53,282 bases of DNA, taken from positions 1-53,282 of the forward strand of contig JADYXR010000246.1 of NCBI GenBank assembly GCA_021772095.1, written 5' to 3'. The position numbers and the translations under genes were made by a program. This stretch comes from Candidatus Obscuribacter sp. (GTDB lineage Bacteria; Cyanobacteriota; Vampirovibrionia; Obscuribacterales; Obscuribacteraceae). The notes below the pieces were generated by a model. That model did not search any database and was not told the DNA's origin. It was given only the letters and a program-made list of their open reading frames with translations. Below, in pieces: positions 1-9,234 of the stretch. How positions within the stretch are numbered: position 1 is the stretch's first letter; every line of letters begins with the position of its first letter.

Positions 1-224
1 CCGCCGCCACCGCCACCCATGACCGGAATCACTTGCGGGCGAGTTGGAGTCGTATTGGCTGGATGCCGCATGCCTTGCTGATCTCCGACGTACTGATTAT
101 CGCCGGGTCCGTGTACCGATTTGCCCCAATTCACCGGAGGCAGTTGCGCAGACGCAGGCAACGTCGCGGATAGCACGGAGAAAACGACGAGTATCGCCGG
201 AAGTTGTAATGAATAGGCTTTCAC
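1..224 (-). CDS. Exported protein, C-terminus cut by window edge
   Basis: Leftward reading frame, open to the window edge. It starts at a GTG (222-224) with an AGGAGG ribosome-binding site at 231-236, six bases away. The first 26 residues (MKAYSLQLPAILVVFSVLSA then TLPASA) form a clear signal peptide with an Ala-Ser-Ala cleavage site, so the product is exported. The visible mature part is rich in Pro, Gly, Gln and Asn and ends in a Gly run at the edge. No family is recognisable from 74 residues. It is divergent from the TPR operon on the other strand. Confidence 0.75.
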   Translation of the reverse strand, partial: MKAYSLQLPAILVVFSVLSATLPASAQLPPVNWGKSVHGPGDNQYVGDQQGMRHPANTTPTRPQVIPVMGGGGG

Positions 225-641
225 CTGGTTCCTCCTGGGAGTCCACCGAATCGAACGGAACTTGATTCGCTGGGCCTCTAATTATTTCTATGCCTTAGTA
301 AGAGAACGCCGAAAACAAAATGCCCTAAATAGAAGAGTTATAAGCTACTTGAGATCAGTTTAACAATTTATTAGCCATTCTGCACCCCTCTGATTTGGGC
401 ACAGTTCGCCCGGGCAGCAGGCGAAGTTACCAATTTTTAATCTTTTCGGACCCAATTGTCAATATGAAGAGAATAATCGGCAACAAAAGTGTAAGCTAGC
501 TAACATTTTCGACCAGAATATCGAGACCTAGGCAAAACCCCTCTTGTCATCTGGGCGAAAAAATTTAACATCGATAGAATGGATTATTAAGCACGACTAT
601 CGTGCATAGAGTTTTTGGGAGTCCAAGCGGAGAACGCGATA
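225..641. other. Divergent intergenic region with a perfect inverted repeat
   Basis: 417 bases between two divergent genes, AT-rich in the middle. It should hold promoters for both. A TTGTCA hexamer at 544-549 is a possible -35 for the rightward operon, but no convincing -10 is correctly spaced. A perfect inverted repeat, GCACGA-CTA-TCGTGC (591-605), lies about 36 bases before the ATG of the TPR gene; it could be an operator or a 5' hairpin. No coding signal seen. Confidence 0.4.
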
Positions 642-2525
642 ATGACTCGGCATGCCGATGATACACGTCCTATAAAAAAACGAAGTGGAAACAATTTGTT
701 TCCTGTCTGCCTTGCAGCCACGCTGACCTTAATAGTGCTGACGGCTGACCCTGCCGACGCTGCCAAACGGCGGCGCTCCTCCGGTGCCACTTCTGGTGGT
801 GGCGGCGGCGGTCCACTGGTTTTAACCACACCACCTCCGCGCAATCCGATGGAGCATAACAACCGCGGTGTAGAACTGGGTTCCAAGGGTCTGTGGAACG
901 ATGCCATTCGCGAACACGAAGAAGCACTCAACGCCGATCCGGAAAGTGAGATATTCCGAAGAAACCTTTCCAGTGCGCACCTTCACTATGCGGACTCACT
1001 TGCCTCCAAAAAGAAATGGTACGAAGCAATCGGCCATTATCGCGAAGCGCTTTACGCGGATCCAGCCAACTTACCAGCTGACTCGCATCTCGACAATTGT
1101 TTGAAGGCGATAGGCAAAAATCCGGACGACTATGCAGTTCGAGCGGGATTGGCTGACGAAGCCGATATCGCCGGCAACTACCCGGTCGCAATCGTCGAGT
1201 ATCGCAAATGCGTAAAAATGAGCGACAGCGGTCCGAGCCGATTCCGACTCGCTCGCGTGCTTTATAAACAAGGCAAAGTCGTCGAAGCTTACGAAGAATT
1301 GCGAATCGCTATTAACAAGGAATGGAAAACAACCGAGAATAACGAACTGGCAAATTGCCACTGCCTGATGGGAGACATCCTCTGGGAAGTGACTATTAAA
1401 GCCAAAGAACAAGGACGCGGGCCGCTGTATTTAAAGCGACTTTCCAACGTCGGTATTTGTTATCGCCGAGCAGCAACGATCAACCCCAACAATACCGATG
1501 CGATCCGCGGCATCATTAACGCGGCTAAAGAAGCGGTCGCCATCAACGATTCATTCGATAACAATTTGATGCTCGGCAGCGGCTATTCTCTTGGCGGAGA
1601 TTTCGAACGCGCCAAACAAAGTTACAACAAATGCTGGCAACTTAATCCAAACAGCCCGGTGCTGCACAAAGCTCGAACTTCATTCCACTTGATGGTGGTA
1701 TCGTCCGCGATGGCGACACCAAAGCTTCTGCAAGAATCAACATTGAAGATCGAAAAAGAATTGGAAAAGCGACCTGATGATCCGGAACTTCTCTACATAT
1801 ATGGCAGAGGTCAGGAAGCGCTAAAAAGCAACGATCTGGCCTTGAGAGCATATGAGAAAGCGCGCTCGATCAATCCTCACGTCAATCCCGATTTGCTGGC
1901 TGGAATTGAGCGCATCACCGGACAATCACAGGGCGGTGAGCCAACTAAGGTTGCTTCCAAATCAGGACCGACTGGTGCGCCTGCCACTGCGGGCGGTGAC
2001 GCCGGGGGAGGCGGCTCAGACGTAGCAAAACCACCGGCACCAAAAATCGATCCGAACGCTCCGGCACCTTCAAAAGTCAGCCCTCAAGCTTACGCCGCCA
2101 TCGAAGGTCAAATTGCCTCCGGCGACAACAAGGGTGCTGAAACGGCATTGTCCGCCATCCTGGATAAATTCCCGGAGGAAGGACGTGCTTACTTATTGCG
2201 TGGTGGCATCAAAGAACAGACCGGTGATATGCCCGGAGCAGCCGTGGATTATCGCATGGGCAAATCATTTAAAGCCGCAGGAGCGGTGGATGCGCTGAAA
2301 CAATTGGACGGCTCTCGATTCAACAAACAGATCAACGACGCCAAACAATTGATTCAAGCTGGAAATTTCGTAGAGAGCGCCAGCACTCTGAAGCAGATAA
2401 CCAGAATGGCGCCGGACCTATCGACTCCGCACAGGCTACTTGCCGAGGCGCTCGATAAATTGGGTGAAAAGAAAGAGGCAGAACGAGAACGAAAGAAAGC
2501 AGATGATCTGGACAAAAAAGACTAA
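642..2525 (+). CDS. Exported TPR-repeat protein
   Basis: A 627-residue protein, probably exported. The ATG at 642 is preferred over an in-frame TTG at 615 because GGAG lies about nine bases upstream and the signal peptide then sits at the N-terminus: basic MTRHADDTRPIKK, a hydrophobic core around residues 20-37, and an Ala-rich cleavage region before KRRRSS. Two blocks of tetratricopeptide-like helical repeats follow (about 60-430 and 480-620), separated by a Gly/Pro/Ala-rich linker (about 430-480). TPRs are protein-protein interaction scaffolds; the partner is unknown. It is first of a five-gene run, and its stop lies inside the start region of the next TPR gene (23-base overlap), which suggests translational coupling. 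Confidence 0.8.
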   Translation: MTRHADDTRPIKKRSGNNLFPVCLAATLTLIVLTADPADAAKRRRSSGATSGGGGGGPLVLTTPPPRNPMEHNNRGVELGSKGLWNDAIREHEEALNADPESEIFRRNLSSAHLHYADSLASKKKWYEAIGHYREALYADPANLPADSHLDNCLKAIGKNPDDYAVRAGLADEADIAGNYPVAIVEYRKCVKMSDSGPSRFRLARVLYKQGKVVEAYEELRIAINKEWKTTENNELANCHCLMGDILWEVTIKAKEQGRGPLYLKRLSNVGICYRRAATINPNNTDAIRGIINAAKEAVAINDSFDNNLMLGSGYSLGGDFERAKQSYNKCWQLNPNSPVLHKARTSFHLMVVSSAMATPKLLQESTLKIEKELEKRPDDPELLYIYGRGQEALKSNDLALRAYEKARSINPHVNPDLLAGIERITGQSQGGEPTKVASKSGPTGAPATAGGDAGGGGSDVAKPPAPKIDPNAPAPSKVSPQAYAAIEGQIASGDNKGAETALSAILDKFPEEGRAYLLRGGIKEQTGDMPGAAVDYRMGKSFKAAGAVDALKQLDGSRFNKQINDAKQLIQAGNFVESASTLKQITRMAPDLSTPHRLLAEALDKLGEKKEAERERKKADDLDKKD

Positions 2526-5500
2526 CGGCTCCGGCCAAGATTACACAGAAATTGATTGCGATACGCAGGAAATAAAACCGCGTATCGTTTCGTCGCGTGT
2601 TTCGCAGCGAACATTATTAGGTTCTCTGCAAGCCTGGCGGCCACTAGTGGCGGTATCACTTTCAGCTTGTCTATTGATTGGACCGGCTGGCTTAAACCTC
2701 GGTGAAGCGACAGCCTTCGCCGCCACTCCAGTGAAGAAGAAAACCACGCCACCGGCGAAAACAAGCAAGGCTCCAACGCCGGCAAAACCAGCATTGAAAC
2801 CGCTTGTGCCACCACCATTGTCGAATCAAACAGCCACACCGGAAGTCTCACCACCTTCGGCAGGATCGACTTCGACGACGCCAGCTCCTGCCGATTCAGC
2901 CGTACCGCCTTTATCTACGACCGGAACCTCAAGCACGTCGACAGAAGTGCCTGCCACCACAGGCGATGCCGCAACGCCTGCCGGCTCACTGACCGGTGCC
3001 GAAGAAAGTAAACCAAAAGAGAAATCCAAGAAATCTTCGCGTTCTCGCTCTCGATCAAAATCCAAAACAGAAGAAGCCACCGGCGACAAAGCAGCAAGCG
3101 ACAAAGCGGCTGGAGACGCGGCTCAACCGGCCAATCCACTGGAAGCCAAACCGCTTGAAACCGCAACCCCAGGCGACAGTGGAAAACCAGCGGATTCGTT
3201 GAAAACGGAAGACTCGTCAAAAACTGACGCAACCGCGAAAACCGAAGAACCTAAAAAACGATCGTCCAGATCGCGTCGTTCCAAAACACCGAAGCCTGAA
3301 ACTGAAACCGGCACCGCAAGCGCCAGTGGCACCGGAACTGGTACCGGGGCAGCAACAGAATCTGGTACAGCTACAGGCACCGGAATTGGTGCAGATAAAA
3401 CTGGCACAGGAACAACTACCGGTTCAGACACAACGACGAGCACGGGCACAGGAGCCGGAACAGAAAGTGGCACCAGAACTGGTGCAGCAACTGCAACCGA
3501 TTCTGAAGCAAAACCGAGTTCCAAATCGGGCTCCAAACGTTCAAAAAAATCAAAGTCTGACACTGACACCGCATCTGAAACCGACGACTCAAACCCTCCG
3601 AAATCCCGCTCAAGACGTTCCCGCAACTCCAAATCGGACACGGAAACAACGGCGAGCGAATCCGAGGAAAAATCCACATCTAAAGGAACGAAACGTTCCA
3701 GAGCCTCCAAGAAAAAAGTAGATGATACCGCCGACAGTGCCGCACCTGCGACCGACACCGTCACCGAATCGAAGCCGATCAGAAAGAAAAAAGACGCCGA
3801 GGCTCCGACCGCGGAATGGCAGCCTGACATCAAGCCTACTACGGACGACGACGTGAAACCGCCGACCACAACCGGCTCCGAAACCTCCTCTCCTGAAGAC
3901 ACAAAGGCAACCGAGAAACCAACAGCCACCGACGGCGGTGACAAGGCCGACGCCGGTGATGACGAACCGGTCAGACCACGAAAGAGAGTAACCGAAGTAG
4001 ATCCGTCTGAATCGGACGAAATTGCACCACCAAAACGAAAGCGCGCCTCTTCACTTTCTGAAGCTGACGCCCTTATGTTGAAAGGAAAGTTCGAAGCGGC
4101 CGAAGACGCATATAGAGGATTGATTCCAGAAGATCAGGAAGGCGATGCTTACGCCGGTCTGGCTGTGGCTCTTGCGAAACAAAACTGGCCCAAGAAAGTT
4201 ATCGAAGCCGAAAAAATCGTCAAGAAGGGTAAGGAGCAGTTTTCTGAAAACCCAAACATGATTGCAGCCGGCGCCTACGTTTCGTACATCCATTCCAAAT
4301 CCGTTGCCTCACCGGCCAAACGCGACTTGTATCTGGAAGCGGCAGAGAATCTTTCGAAGCGCGCCATCAAAGACAGCCCTGACACGGTGATTGCTTTGCA
4401 GACACTGGGTCAGGTCAAGCTGGCACAAGATGATCCCGAAGCCGCCATCGCGCCTTTGAAAAAAGCGGCAAGAATGGCTGAAGATCCTTACACCAATACT
4501 TTGCTTGCCGAAGCGATGCTGAAAGTCGATCCACATGACGAAGACGCCAAGGCGTTGATCGACGAAGCGCTCGGAATGGACAGCAAGTTTCATGCGGCTA
4601 GATTGCAGAAGGCGAACTACCTGACTGCCAAAGGCAAACACGAAGAAGCTTTCACAGAATTGCACACGATACCGAAAGATCAGCGCGGTTCTGACTGGCA
4701 GCGCATCCAGGGTGATATCTACAAAGCGCAAGGTGACGGACCGTCGGCATTGGCGAGCTGGAAAGAAGCCAACCGCCTCGATCCCCGCAGCCCTGAACCA
4801 TATAAAAATCTGGCGCACCACTACGCAGCCCGCGGTGACGGCGAATTGGCGATTGCAGAGATGCACAACGCGCTAGAGATTTTGCCCAACGATTTACGAT
4901 TGCGCAGTGAGCTGGCGGAGTTGGCTCTGCGACAAGATAAGCTCGACGTCGCCGAAACCGAGTACCGAACAATTCTGGGCGTGAAAGACAGCGATCCGGC
5001 TTCCTTGCTTGGATTGTCCAGAGTTTATTTCAGAAAAGGTCGAAAAGAAGGGCAATATCCGCCGGATTTTGCCGAGCTGATGAATAAAGTCACGCAGATC
5101 GTCACTGAACAAAACGTGGCTGGTCATGTCGTGAAGAAAGGCGTCAAAAATCTGACAGACAACATCCAATTATCGGAAGCTGAAAAAGCTCTGTCAGAAG
5201 AGCGCCCGCGCTTCCGTGAAGCCCGACAGCTATTTTCGCAAGTCATAACCACGCACAAAGAGGAGCCTTACGAGCTGCTCACCTTGGGCGACCAGGCTTA
5301 CCACGACGGCGATTTGAAATCCGCAGAAGAAGCTTTCGGCTATGCCAAGGAAATCAATGAAGTTGCACCAAGGGCGGAGCAGGGCATAAGCAAGATAGTA
5401 AATCAAAGAAACGAAGCTAAAAGACACACCGACCTGGCCAATGCCACCTGGAAGATTCCGGAGATTGCAATCGATCACTACAAACAGGCTCTGATTGCCG

Positions 5501-5691
5501 ATCCTCAAAATTCGAACGCATATTATGGCTTGTACAAGCTTTACTTCCGGCTCAAAAAGGACGACAAGAAAGCGATCGACTACGCCCACACGTACCTGGA
5601 AGCCGCCGAGGATAACGATCCATTGAGAAGAGAAGTCGAAGACGACCTTTCACGAATGAATAAACGTGTACAGAATAGCAATCCGAAGTAA
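2503..5691 (+). CDS. Large TPR protein with SR-like basic repeats
   Basis: A 1062-residue protein. The ATG at 2503 overlaps the preceding stop by 23 bases; the frame is open further upstream (to 2440), so the start is not certain. About 45 polar residues precede a hydrophobic segment (around WRPLVAVSLSACLLIGPAG), an unusually late signal peptide or signal anchor. A long low-complexity region (to about residue 520) then mixes Thr/Gly/Ser stretches (TGTGTG-type) with at least five short basic Arg/Ser/Lys blocks such as SSRSRSRSKSK and KSRSRRSRNSK. The C-terminal half is TPR-like helical repeats (about residues 530-1055). It is likely envelope-located, with a disordered tether and a TPR scaffold. 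Function unknown; it is co-transcribed with the TPR gene before it. Confidence 0.8.
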   Translation: MIWTKKTNGSGQDYTEIDCDTQEIKPRIVSSRVSQRTLLGSLQAWRPLVAVSLSACLLIGPAGLNLGEATAFAATPVKKKTTPPAKTSKAPTPAKPALKPLVPPPLSNQTATPEVSPPSAGSTSTTPAPADSAVPPLSTTGTSSTSTEVPATTGDAATPAGSLTGAEESKPKEKSKKSSRSRSRSKSKTEEATGDKAASDKAAGDAAQPANPLEAKPLETATPGDSGKPADSLKTEDSSKTDATAKTEEPKKRSSRSRRSKTPKPETETGTASASGTGTGTGAATESGTATGTGIGADKTGTGTTTGSDTTTSTGTGAGTESGTRTGAATATDSEAKPSSKSGSKRSKKSKSDTDTASETDDSNPPKSRSRRSRNSKSDTETTASESEEKSTSKGTKRSRASKKKVDDTADSAAPATDTVTESKPIRKKKDAEAPTAEWQPDIKPTTDDDVKPPTTTGSETSSPEDTKATEKPTATDGGDKADAGDDEPVRPRKRVTEVDPSESDEIAPPKRKRASSLSEADALMLKGKFEAAEDAYRGLIPEDQEGDAYAGLAVALAKQNWPKKVIEAEKIVKKGKEQFSENPNMIAAGAYVSYIHSKSVASPAKRDLYLEAAENLSKRAIKDSPDTVIALQTLGQVKLAQDDPEAAIAPLKKAARMAEDPYTNTLLAEAMLKVDPHDEDAKALIDEALGMDSKFHAARLQKANYLTAKGKHEEAFTELHTIPKDQRGSDWQRIQGDIYKAQGDGPSALASWKEANRLDPRSPEPYKNLAHHYAARGDGELAIAEMHNALEILPNDLRLRSELAELALRQDKLDVAETEYRTILGVKDSDPASLLGLSRVYFRKGRKEGQYPPDFAELMNKVTQIVTEQNVAGHVVKKGVKNLTDNIQLSEAEKALSEERPRFREARQLFSQVITTHKEEPYELLTLGDQAYHDGDLKSAEEAFGYAKEINEVAPRAEQGISKIVNQRNEAKRHTDLANATWKIPEIAIDHYKQALIADPQNSNAYYGLYKLYFRLKKDDKKAIDYAHTYLEAAEDNDPLRREVEDDLSRMNKRVQNSNPK

Positions 5692-5734
5692 GATTGACTA
5701 AGCGGCATACGCAAAGCCGAGCAAGGAGACGAAA

Positions 5735-6175
5735 ATGGATCTGAGCAAACTCAGAGGCGCAAAAGGAAATCCTGGCGAAATCGATCAATCGCCTCCGGCC
5801 AGCAACGGCGCGGGGGACAAGCGCGAGCTTCCGTCGAAAAGTCCGAAAAATCCAAAGAGCGTGACTGAGACCAATGCATACAAGCAAGGCAAAGCCGGCA
5901 TTGGGCAATTTTGGTCCAATTACGTCCATTTGCTCTCCAACTACTTCTCTCGCATGAGTCGAAGCGATCAAGAACAACTGATCGTGCGCGGATGCCAGGT
6001 CGTCACCGTCGGTTGCGCAATCGTGCTGACCACATTTTTCTATCAATTCGTTCCATTACTAATTCGAGTTTTTACGTTGCCACTGTTCATCGTTGGTTCA
6101 TGGTTCGTTGCCACAAAAGTAGTGAGCCCAATCATCATTGCGCAATTCGAAAACAAGCTGAATCCTCCTGACTAG
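5735..6175 (+). CDS. Small membrane protein, unknown function
   Basis: 146 residues, ATG with AAGGAG (5723-5728) six bases upstream. The N-terminal 75 residues are polar and rich in Gly, Pro, Lys and Asn, with no signal peptide. The C-terminal half has two closely spaced hydrophobic segments (around VTVGCAIVLTTFFYQFVPLL and FTLPLFIVGSWFVATKVVSP), giving a hairpin-like membrane anchor with a short polar tail. It lies 43 bases after the large TPR gene and 23 bases before another small membrane protein, so it probably belongs to the same operon. Family not recognised. Confidence 0.75.
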   Translation: MDLSKLRGAKGNPGEIDQSPPASNGAGDKRELPSKSPKNPKSVTETNAYKQGKAGIGQFWSNYVHLLSNYFSRMSRSDQEQLIVRGCQVVTVGCAIVLTTFFYQFVPLLIRVFTLPLFIVGSWFVATKVVSPIIIAQFENKLNPPD

Positions 6176-6198
6176 AGGCTTCCTATGCGGTTGATCAA

Positions 6199-6438
6199 AT
6201 GAAAAATACCGACACTAAAGAGCTCATAAAATATGTGGGCGGCGGTCTCATCGTGATCGTCGCTTTTGGAATTATGGCTCCGGGCCTCGTAAATTATTTG
6301 ATGGGACTCGGGCGCGTATTCACTTTAATTGCTTCAATATTAGCAGCGGCCTTCTTGATCGTTTTCTTCTACCATCGATTGAAACCGAAGCAGAAAGAGC
6401 CTGAGCAATCGTTCGATCCACAGGATGACATTGAGTGA
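6199..6438 (+). CDS. Small two-helix membrane protein
   Basis: 79 residues beginning MKNTDTKELIKYVGGG. Two predicted membrane helices (about residues 12-35 and 41-58) are followed by a charged, Gln/Asp/Glu-rich tail. The stop TGA overlaps the next gene's ATG by one base (TGATG), a strong sign of translational coupling to the exported protein downstream. No clear ribosome-binding site is visible before the ATG. Function unknown; it may assist membrane placement of the neighbouring products, but that is only inferred from position. Confidence 0.7.
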   Translation: MKNTDTKELIKYVGGGLIVIVAFGIMAPGLVNYLMGLGRVFTLIASILAAAFLIVFFYHRLKPKQKEPEQSFDPQDDIE

Positions 6439-7544
6439 TGAACAGAAAAAATCTTCTATTTTTGTCGACACTGATATTAGGATTGAGTGCCAGTGCGGCT
6501 CCCGTGCAAGCGCAAAAAGCCACGGATCCGGAAAAATTCTATCGAGCACCAAACTCGATTCACGGCAAGTCTGTGGTGATTCCGACTGGAGCCCACTTTG
6601 AAGGTCGAATGAACGAGACGATTAGTTCGAAGACCAGACAAGGGCAGCGGTTTTCGATCGAGATCACATCGCCGATATTGGCTAACGCAACCGACGTGAT
6701 TATTCCAAGCGGCTCCAAAATCATGGGCGAAGTGGTCGAAGCGATTCCTTCAGGAAAGCAAGATCGGACCAAAAATAAATTCGGACAGAAGAATCCAAAG
6801 AAGACCGGCAAATTGCGCACGCAGTTGACTTCCATCGTAACGCCTGATGGGCTGTCATATCCGATAGTGGCAACCATCATGCACGACTACACTAAAAACG
6901 GTCAGTACGATCGACCGAATAAAGAACTGGGCTCGGCTAACATGGGTTACGTCGGCAGTCAAACCAGCTTCGATGCGGTGCAAAGCGGTTTCGATACACG
7001 AGCCGGGGGCAACCGTGGTCCCAAAGTGGTCGGGAAACGTGAGTTCATGCGCGATCCGATTATGGGAATGCCAGGACAAAAATCGTCTGTCTATGGAACG
7101 CCTATCATTCGCTCCATTCAGAAGAAAGGGCACGAAATTTATATCTACAGCGGGTCACCATTGACGGTGCATCTCGATGCGCCTTTGAAAATGAGTATCG
7201 CACCGGGTAAGGGCGCGCTTTCAATCGACCTTGATCCGGTGCAGCCATCGATGGAACAAGGCGCCAACACCAAAGACTTCCGCCGCTTCCAACCGGTACG
7301 TCGCCAGGAAGAAGTTGCAGAAGAAGAACAGCCGCCACCACAAGCAGTGGCACCACAACAACCAGTGGCGCCGGATCCTGAAGAAGGCGTGCCGGCATTT
7401 CTGCGCAAGAAAAAATCGTTTAGCAATAGCGGTGGTTTCTCATCACCACAAGGACAAGCGCCACAGTTCTCCGCGCCACAAGGCGGAGTGCCACCACAAC
7501 AAGGCGCCGTCGCTCCTTCTCAAAATCCCGGCGAATCGTTCTAA
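6438..7544 (+). CDS. Exported beta-rich protein with Gln/Pro-rich tail
   Basis: 368 residues. The ATG at 6438 overlaps the previous stop; a GTG one codon earlier is less likely. A signal peptide covers about residues 1-26 (hydrophobic LLFLSTLILGLSASA, then PVQAQ). Residues about 40-130 contain the pattern IPTGAHFEGRMNETISSKT... and IIPSGSKIMGEVVEA, which resembles the periplasmic beta domain of VirB10/TrbI-like proteins, but length and context do not support a secretion-system role. The C-terminus (about 275-368) is low-complexity Gln/Pro/Glu-rich. It is last of the five-gene run. Family assignment is tentative. Confidence 0.65.
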   Translation: MNRKNLLFLSTLILGLSASAAPVQAQKATDPEKFYRAPNSIHGKSVVIPTGAHFEGRMNETISSKTRQGQRFSIEITSPILANATDVIIPSGSKIMGEVVEAIPSGKQDRTKNKFGQKNPKKTGKLRTQLTSIVTPDGLSYPIVATIMHDYTKNGQYDRPNKELGSANMGYVGSQTSFDAVQSGFDTRAGGNRGPKVVGKREFMRDPIMGMPGQKSSVYGTPIIRSIQKKGHEIYIYSGSPLTVHLDAPLKMSIAPGKGALSIDLDPVQPSMEQGANTKDFRRFQPVRRQEEVAEEEQPPPQAVAPQQPVAPDPEEGVPAFLRKKKSFSNSGGFSSPQGQAPQFSAPQGGVPPQQGAVAPSQNPGESF

Positions 7545-7583
7545 ATCGGATAACCAGAGCAACAGTCTGCAATCGTGAAGAAT

Positions 7584-7620
7584 GTCCGGGCTGATTGGCG
7601 GCGCGGCTTGCCGCCCGGAC
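7584..7620 (+). other. Strong stem-loop between exported-protein gene and ubiX
   Basis: GTCCGGGC (7584-7591) pairs perfectly with GCCCGGAC (7613-7620), and a GGC/GCC pair closes an inner loop. It is 40 bases after the preceding stop and 43 bases before the ubiX start. No T-tract follows, so it is not a standard intrinsic terminator; it may be an mRNA 3' end stabiliser or a leader structure for ubiX. Confidence 0.45.
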
Positions 7621-7662
7621 GGCTTCGATGTAGACTGACGGGCACTCGGTGCAGGAGGCGAC

Positions 7663-8331
7663 ATGAGCGACAGCAGTCCGGACAGGAAGCTCCCCTTTGT
7701 CCTCGGGATCACAGGCGCAAGCGGCGTAATCTATGGATTGCGCATGCTGCAATATTTGCTGAGCATCGAACAACCGGTCGAACTGGTTTTATCGAAAGCC
7801 GCTCTGCGAGTAATGAAAGAAGAACACGATTTGATCGTTCCCGACAACGGGATCAAAGAAATCTTGCGCTACCTCGAGTTGCCGGACAATGCGCCGGTTA
7901 AGCATCACAATTTGATGGATTACGGCGCTTCTGTTTCCAGCGGTTCGTATAAAACTTTGGGCATGGCGATTCTGCCGTGCAGCATTGGAACACTCGGCGC
8001 ATTGGCAAACGGACTGACGGAAAACCTCGTCCATCGCGCAGCAGCTGTGTGTTTAAAAGAACGTCGCAAACTGGTCGTAGTGATTCGAGAAATGCCGTTC
8101 GGTCACATCCAATTGAAAAACATGGTGGCACTATCGGAAGCAGGCGCAATAGTTTCCTGTGCCAGCCCCGGTTTCTATCATCGTCCAGAATCAGTTTCAG
8201 ACCAAATCGATTTCGTCGTCGGACGCGTGCTCGATCAGTTCGACTTCGACAACAGTTTATTCAAACGATGGAAGCAAGACGCAACACCAATCTTCGGCGT
8301 CGATGCAAAACGTGAAAGCGCGAAAACCTGA
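7663..8331 (+). CDS. ubiX: Flavin prenyltransferase UbiX
   Basis: 222 residues of the UbiX/Pad1 flavoprotein family, which prenylates FMN to make the cofactor of UbiD-type decarboxylases (ubiquinone pathway and relatives). The family's N-terminal nucleotide-binding signature is present (LGITGASGVIYGLRML, about residues 13-28), as are the central CSIGTLGALANGLTENL segment and the conserved LVVVIREMPFGHIQLKNM region near residue 145. Length is normal. The ATG has GGAGG about five bases upstream. No UbiD partner lies in the window. It precedes rimM by 67 bases. Confidence 0.92.
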   Translation: MSDSSPDRKLPFVLGITGASGVIYGLRMLQYLLSIEQPVELVLSKAALRVMKEEHDLIVPDNGIKEILRYLELPDNAPVKHHNLMDYGASVSSGSYKTLGMAILPCSIGTLGALANGLTENLVHRAAAVCLKERRKLVVVIREMPFGHIQLKNMVALSEAGAIVSCASPGFYHRPESVSDQIDFVVGRVLDQFDFDNSLFKRWKQDATPIFGVDAKRESAKT

Positions 8332-8398
8332 GTTCCAATCGCCGGTCTGTTCAAATCACATCATTCACACACCGATTCAAAGAAACAAAAACAAAACA

Positions 8399-8917
8399 AT
8401 GAGCGAATACACTTTTCCTGTCGGTAAAATCGTCGGCTTCATCGGACTAAAGGGCGACATGAAGATCCGCCCGGAGACTAACAATCCGGAGCTCCTCCTG
8501 GACATCGATGACGTCGAAGTTTTGCGCGGCGGTCAGCGACAGAAGTTTGAAGTCACCCAGATCAAACTGGAAAAGCGCATGTTGATTCTCAAACTCAAAG
8601 GTTTTATCGATCGCACTTCAGTGGAACACTTCATGGATTCACTGGTTTTCACGACCAGAGAACAATTGAACGAACTCGATGAAGAAGAGTGGTGGGTCGA
8701 TGATTTAGTCGGACTTCCCGTTTTTACTCCGGACGGCAATCAAGTTGGCACCGTCAATGGTATCACTGGTGCAAACGGTGAATTGTTGGAAGTAAAAAGT
8801 CTGAAAAGCGAAGGCACCATGTTGATACCGTTTGTCAAAGCACTGGTTCCAGTGGTCGACATGAAAGCCCGGCGCATCGAAGTTGTGGACTTGCCGGGAT
8901 TGCTAGAACCAAGCTAG
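8399..8917 (+). CDS. rimM: Ribosome maturation factor RimM
   Basis: 172 residues. RimM binds ribosomal protein S19 and helps assemble the head of the 30S subunit. The N-terminal RimM domain starts VGKIVGFIGLKGDMKIRPET (the usual VGKIVGTHGLKGEVKV pattern), and the C-terminal PRC-barrel starts WWVDDLVGLPVFTPDGNQVG and ends with the IEVVDLPGLLE-type tail. The ATG at 8399 gives the normal family length; the frame is open further upstream inside ubiX, but that part does not resemble RimM. No clear ribosome-binding site is visible. It is not next to trmD or rpsP here, unlike in many bacteria. Confidence 0.92.
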   Translation: MSEYTFPVGKIVGFIGLKGDMKIRPETNNPELLLDIDDVEVLRGGQRQKFEVTQIKLEKRMLILKLKGFIDRTSVEHFMDSLVFTTREQLNELDEEEWWVDDLVGLPVFTPDGNQVGTVNGITGANGELLEVKSLKSEGTMLIPFVKALVPVVDMKARRIEVVDLPGLLEPS

Positions 8918-9234
8918 TAAGCCATTTTCAGACGTACGCCAGGACCAAGTAATAATCCCTTAACTTTGGCTTATATGCACTGTTCGTTACTTGATTACCA
9001 GCCCAATATCCATTACCTTTATATTGATTGTATTCGTTTCTGAAATATCAACGGCGTCTTCCGCGGGTGTATGTAGAGTGATTCAGACAGCAGCGTGTGT
9101 GCTTCTGTCTGGCGATTTCGTGTGCTCAATGTCAGCTTGCGACGACAGTAGCAACGAGTAACGCAATCGAAGTCTCAGAGCGCTCCGGAGTCTATTTCAT
9201 CTGCTCCAATTTTGCTGGCGAGGCATAAAGCTAA
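8918..9234. other. Intergenic region with a leader hairpin before the GT20 gene
   Basis: 317 non-coding bases. The clearest structure is an inverted repeat CAGACAG (9084-9090) / CTGTCTG (9105-9111) with an inner AGC/GCT pairing (9092-9094 / 9101-9103). No T-tract follows, so a leader hairpin is more likely than a terminator. No convincing promoter hexamers or small ORF seen. Confidence 0.35.

Noticed and set aside
3123..3944. 273-codon open frame on the minus strand
   Set aside because: Antisense to the Thr/Ser/Gly-rich low-complexity part of the TPR protein; such repeats open long reverse frames. No ribosome-binding site and only Val/Ser/Pro-rich composition.
6438..7544. Type IV secretion VirB10 homologue
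   Set aside because: Only a short beta-domain-like resemblance; no N-terminal anchor of the VirB10 type, and no other secretion genes nearby.
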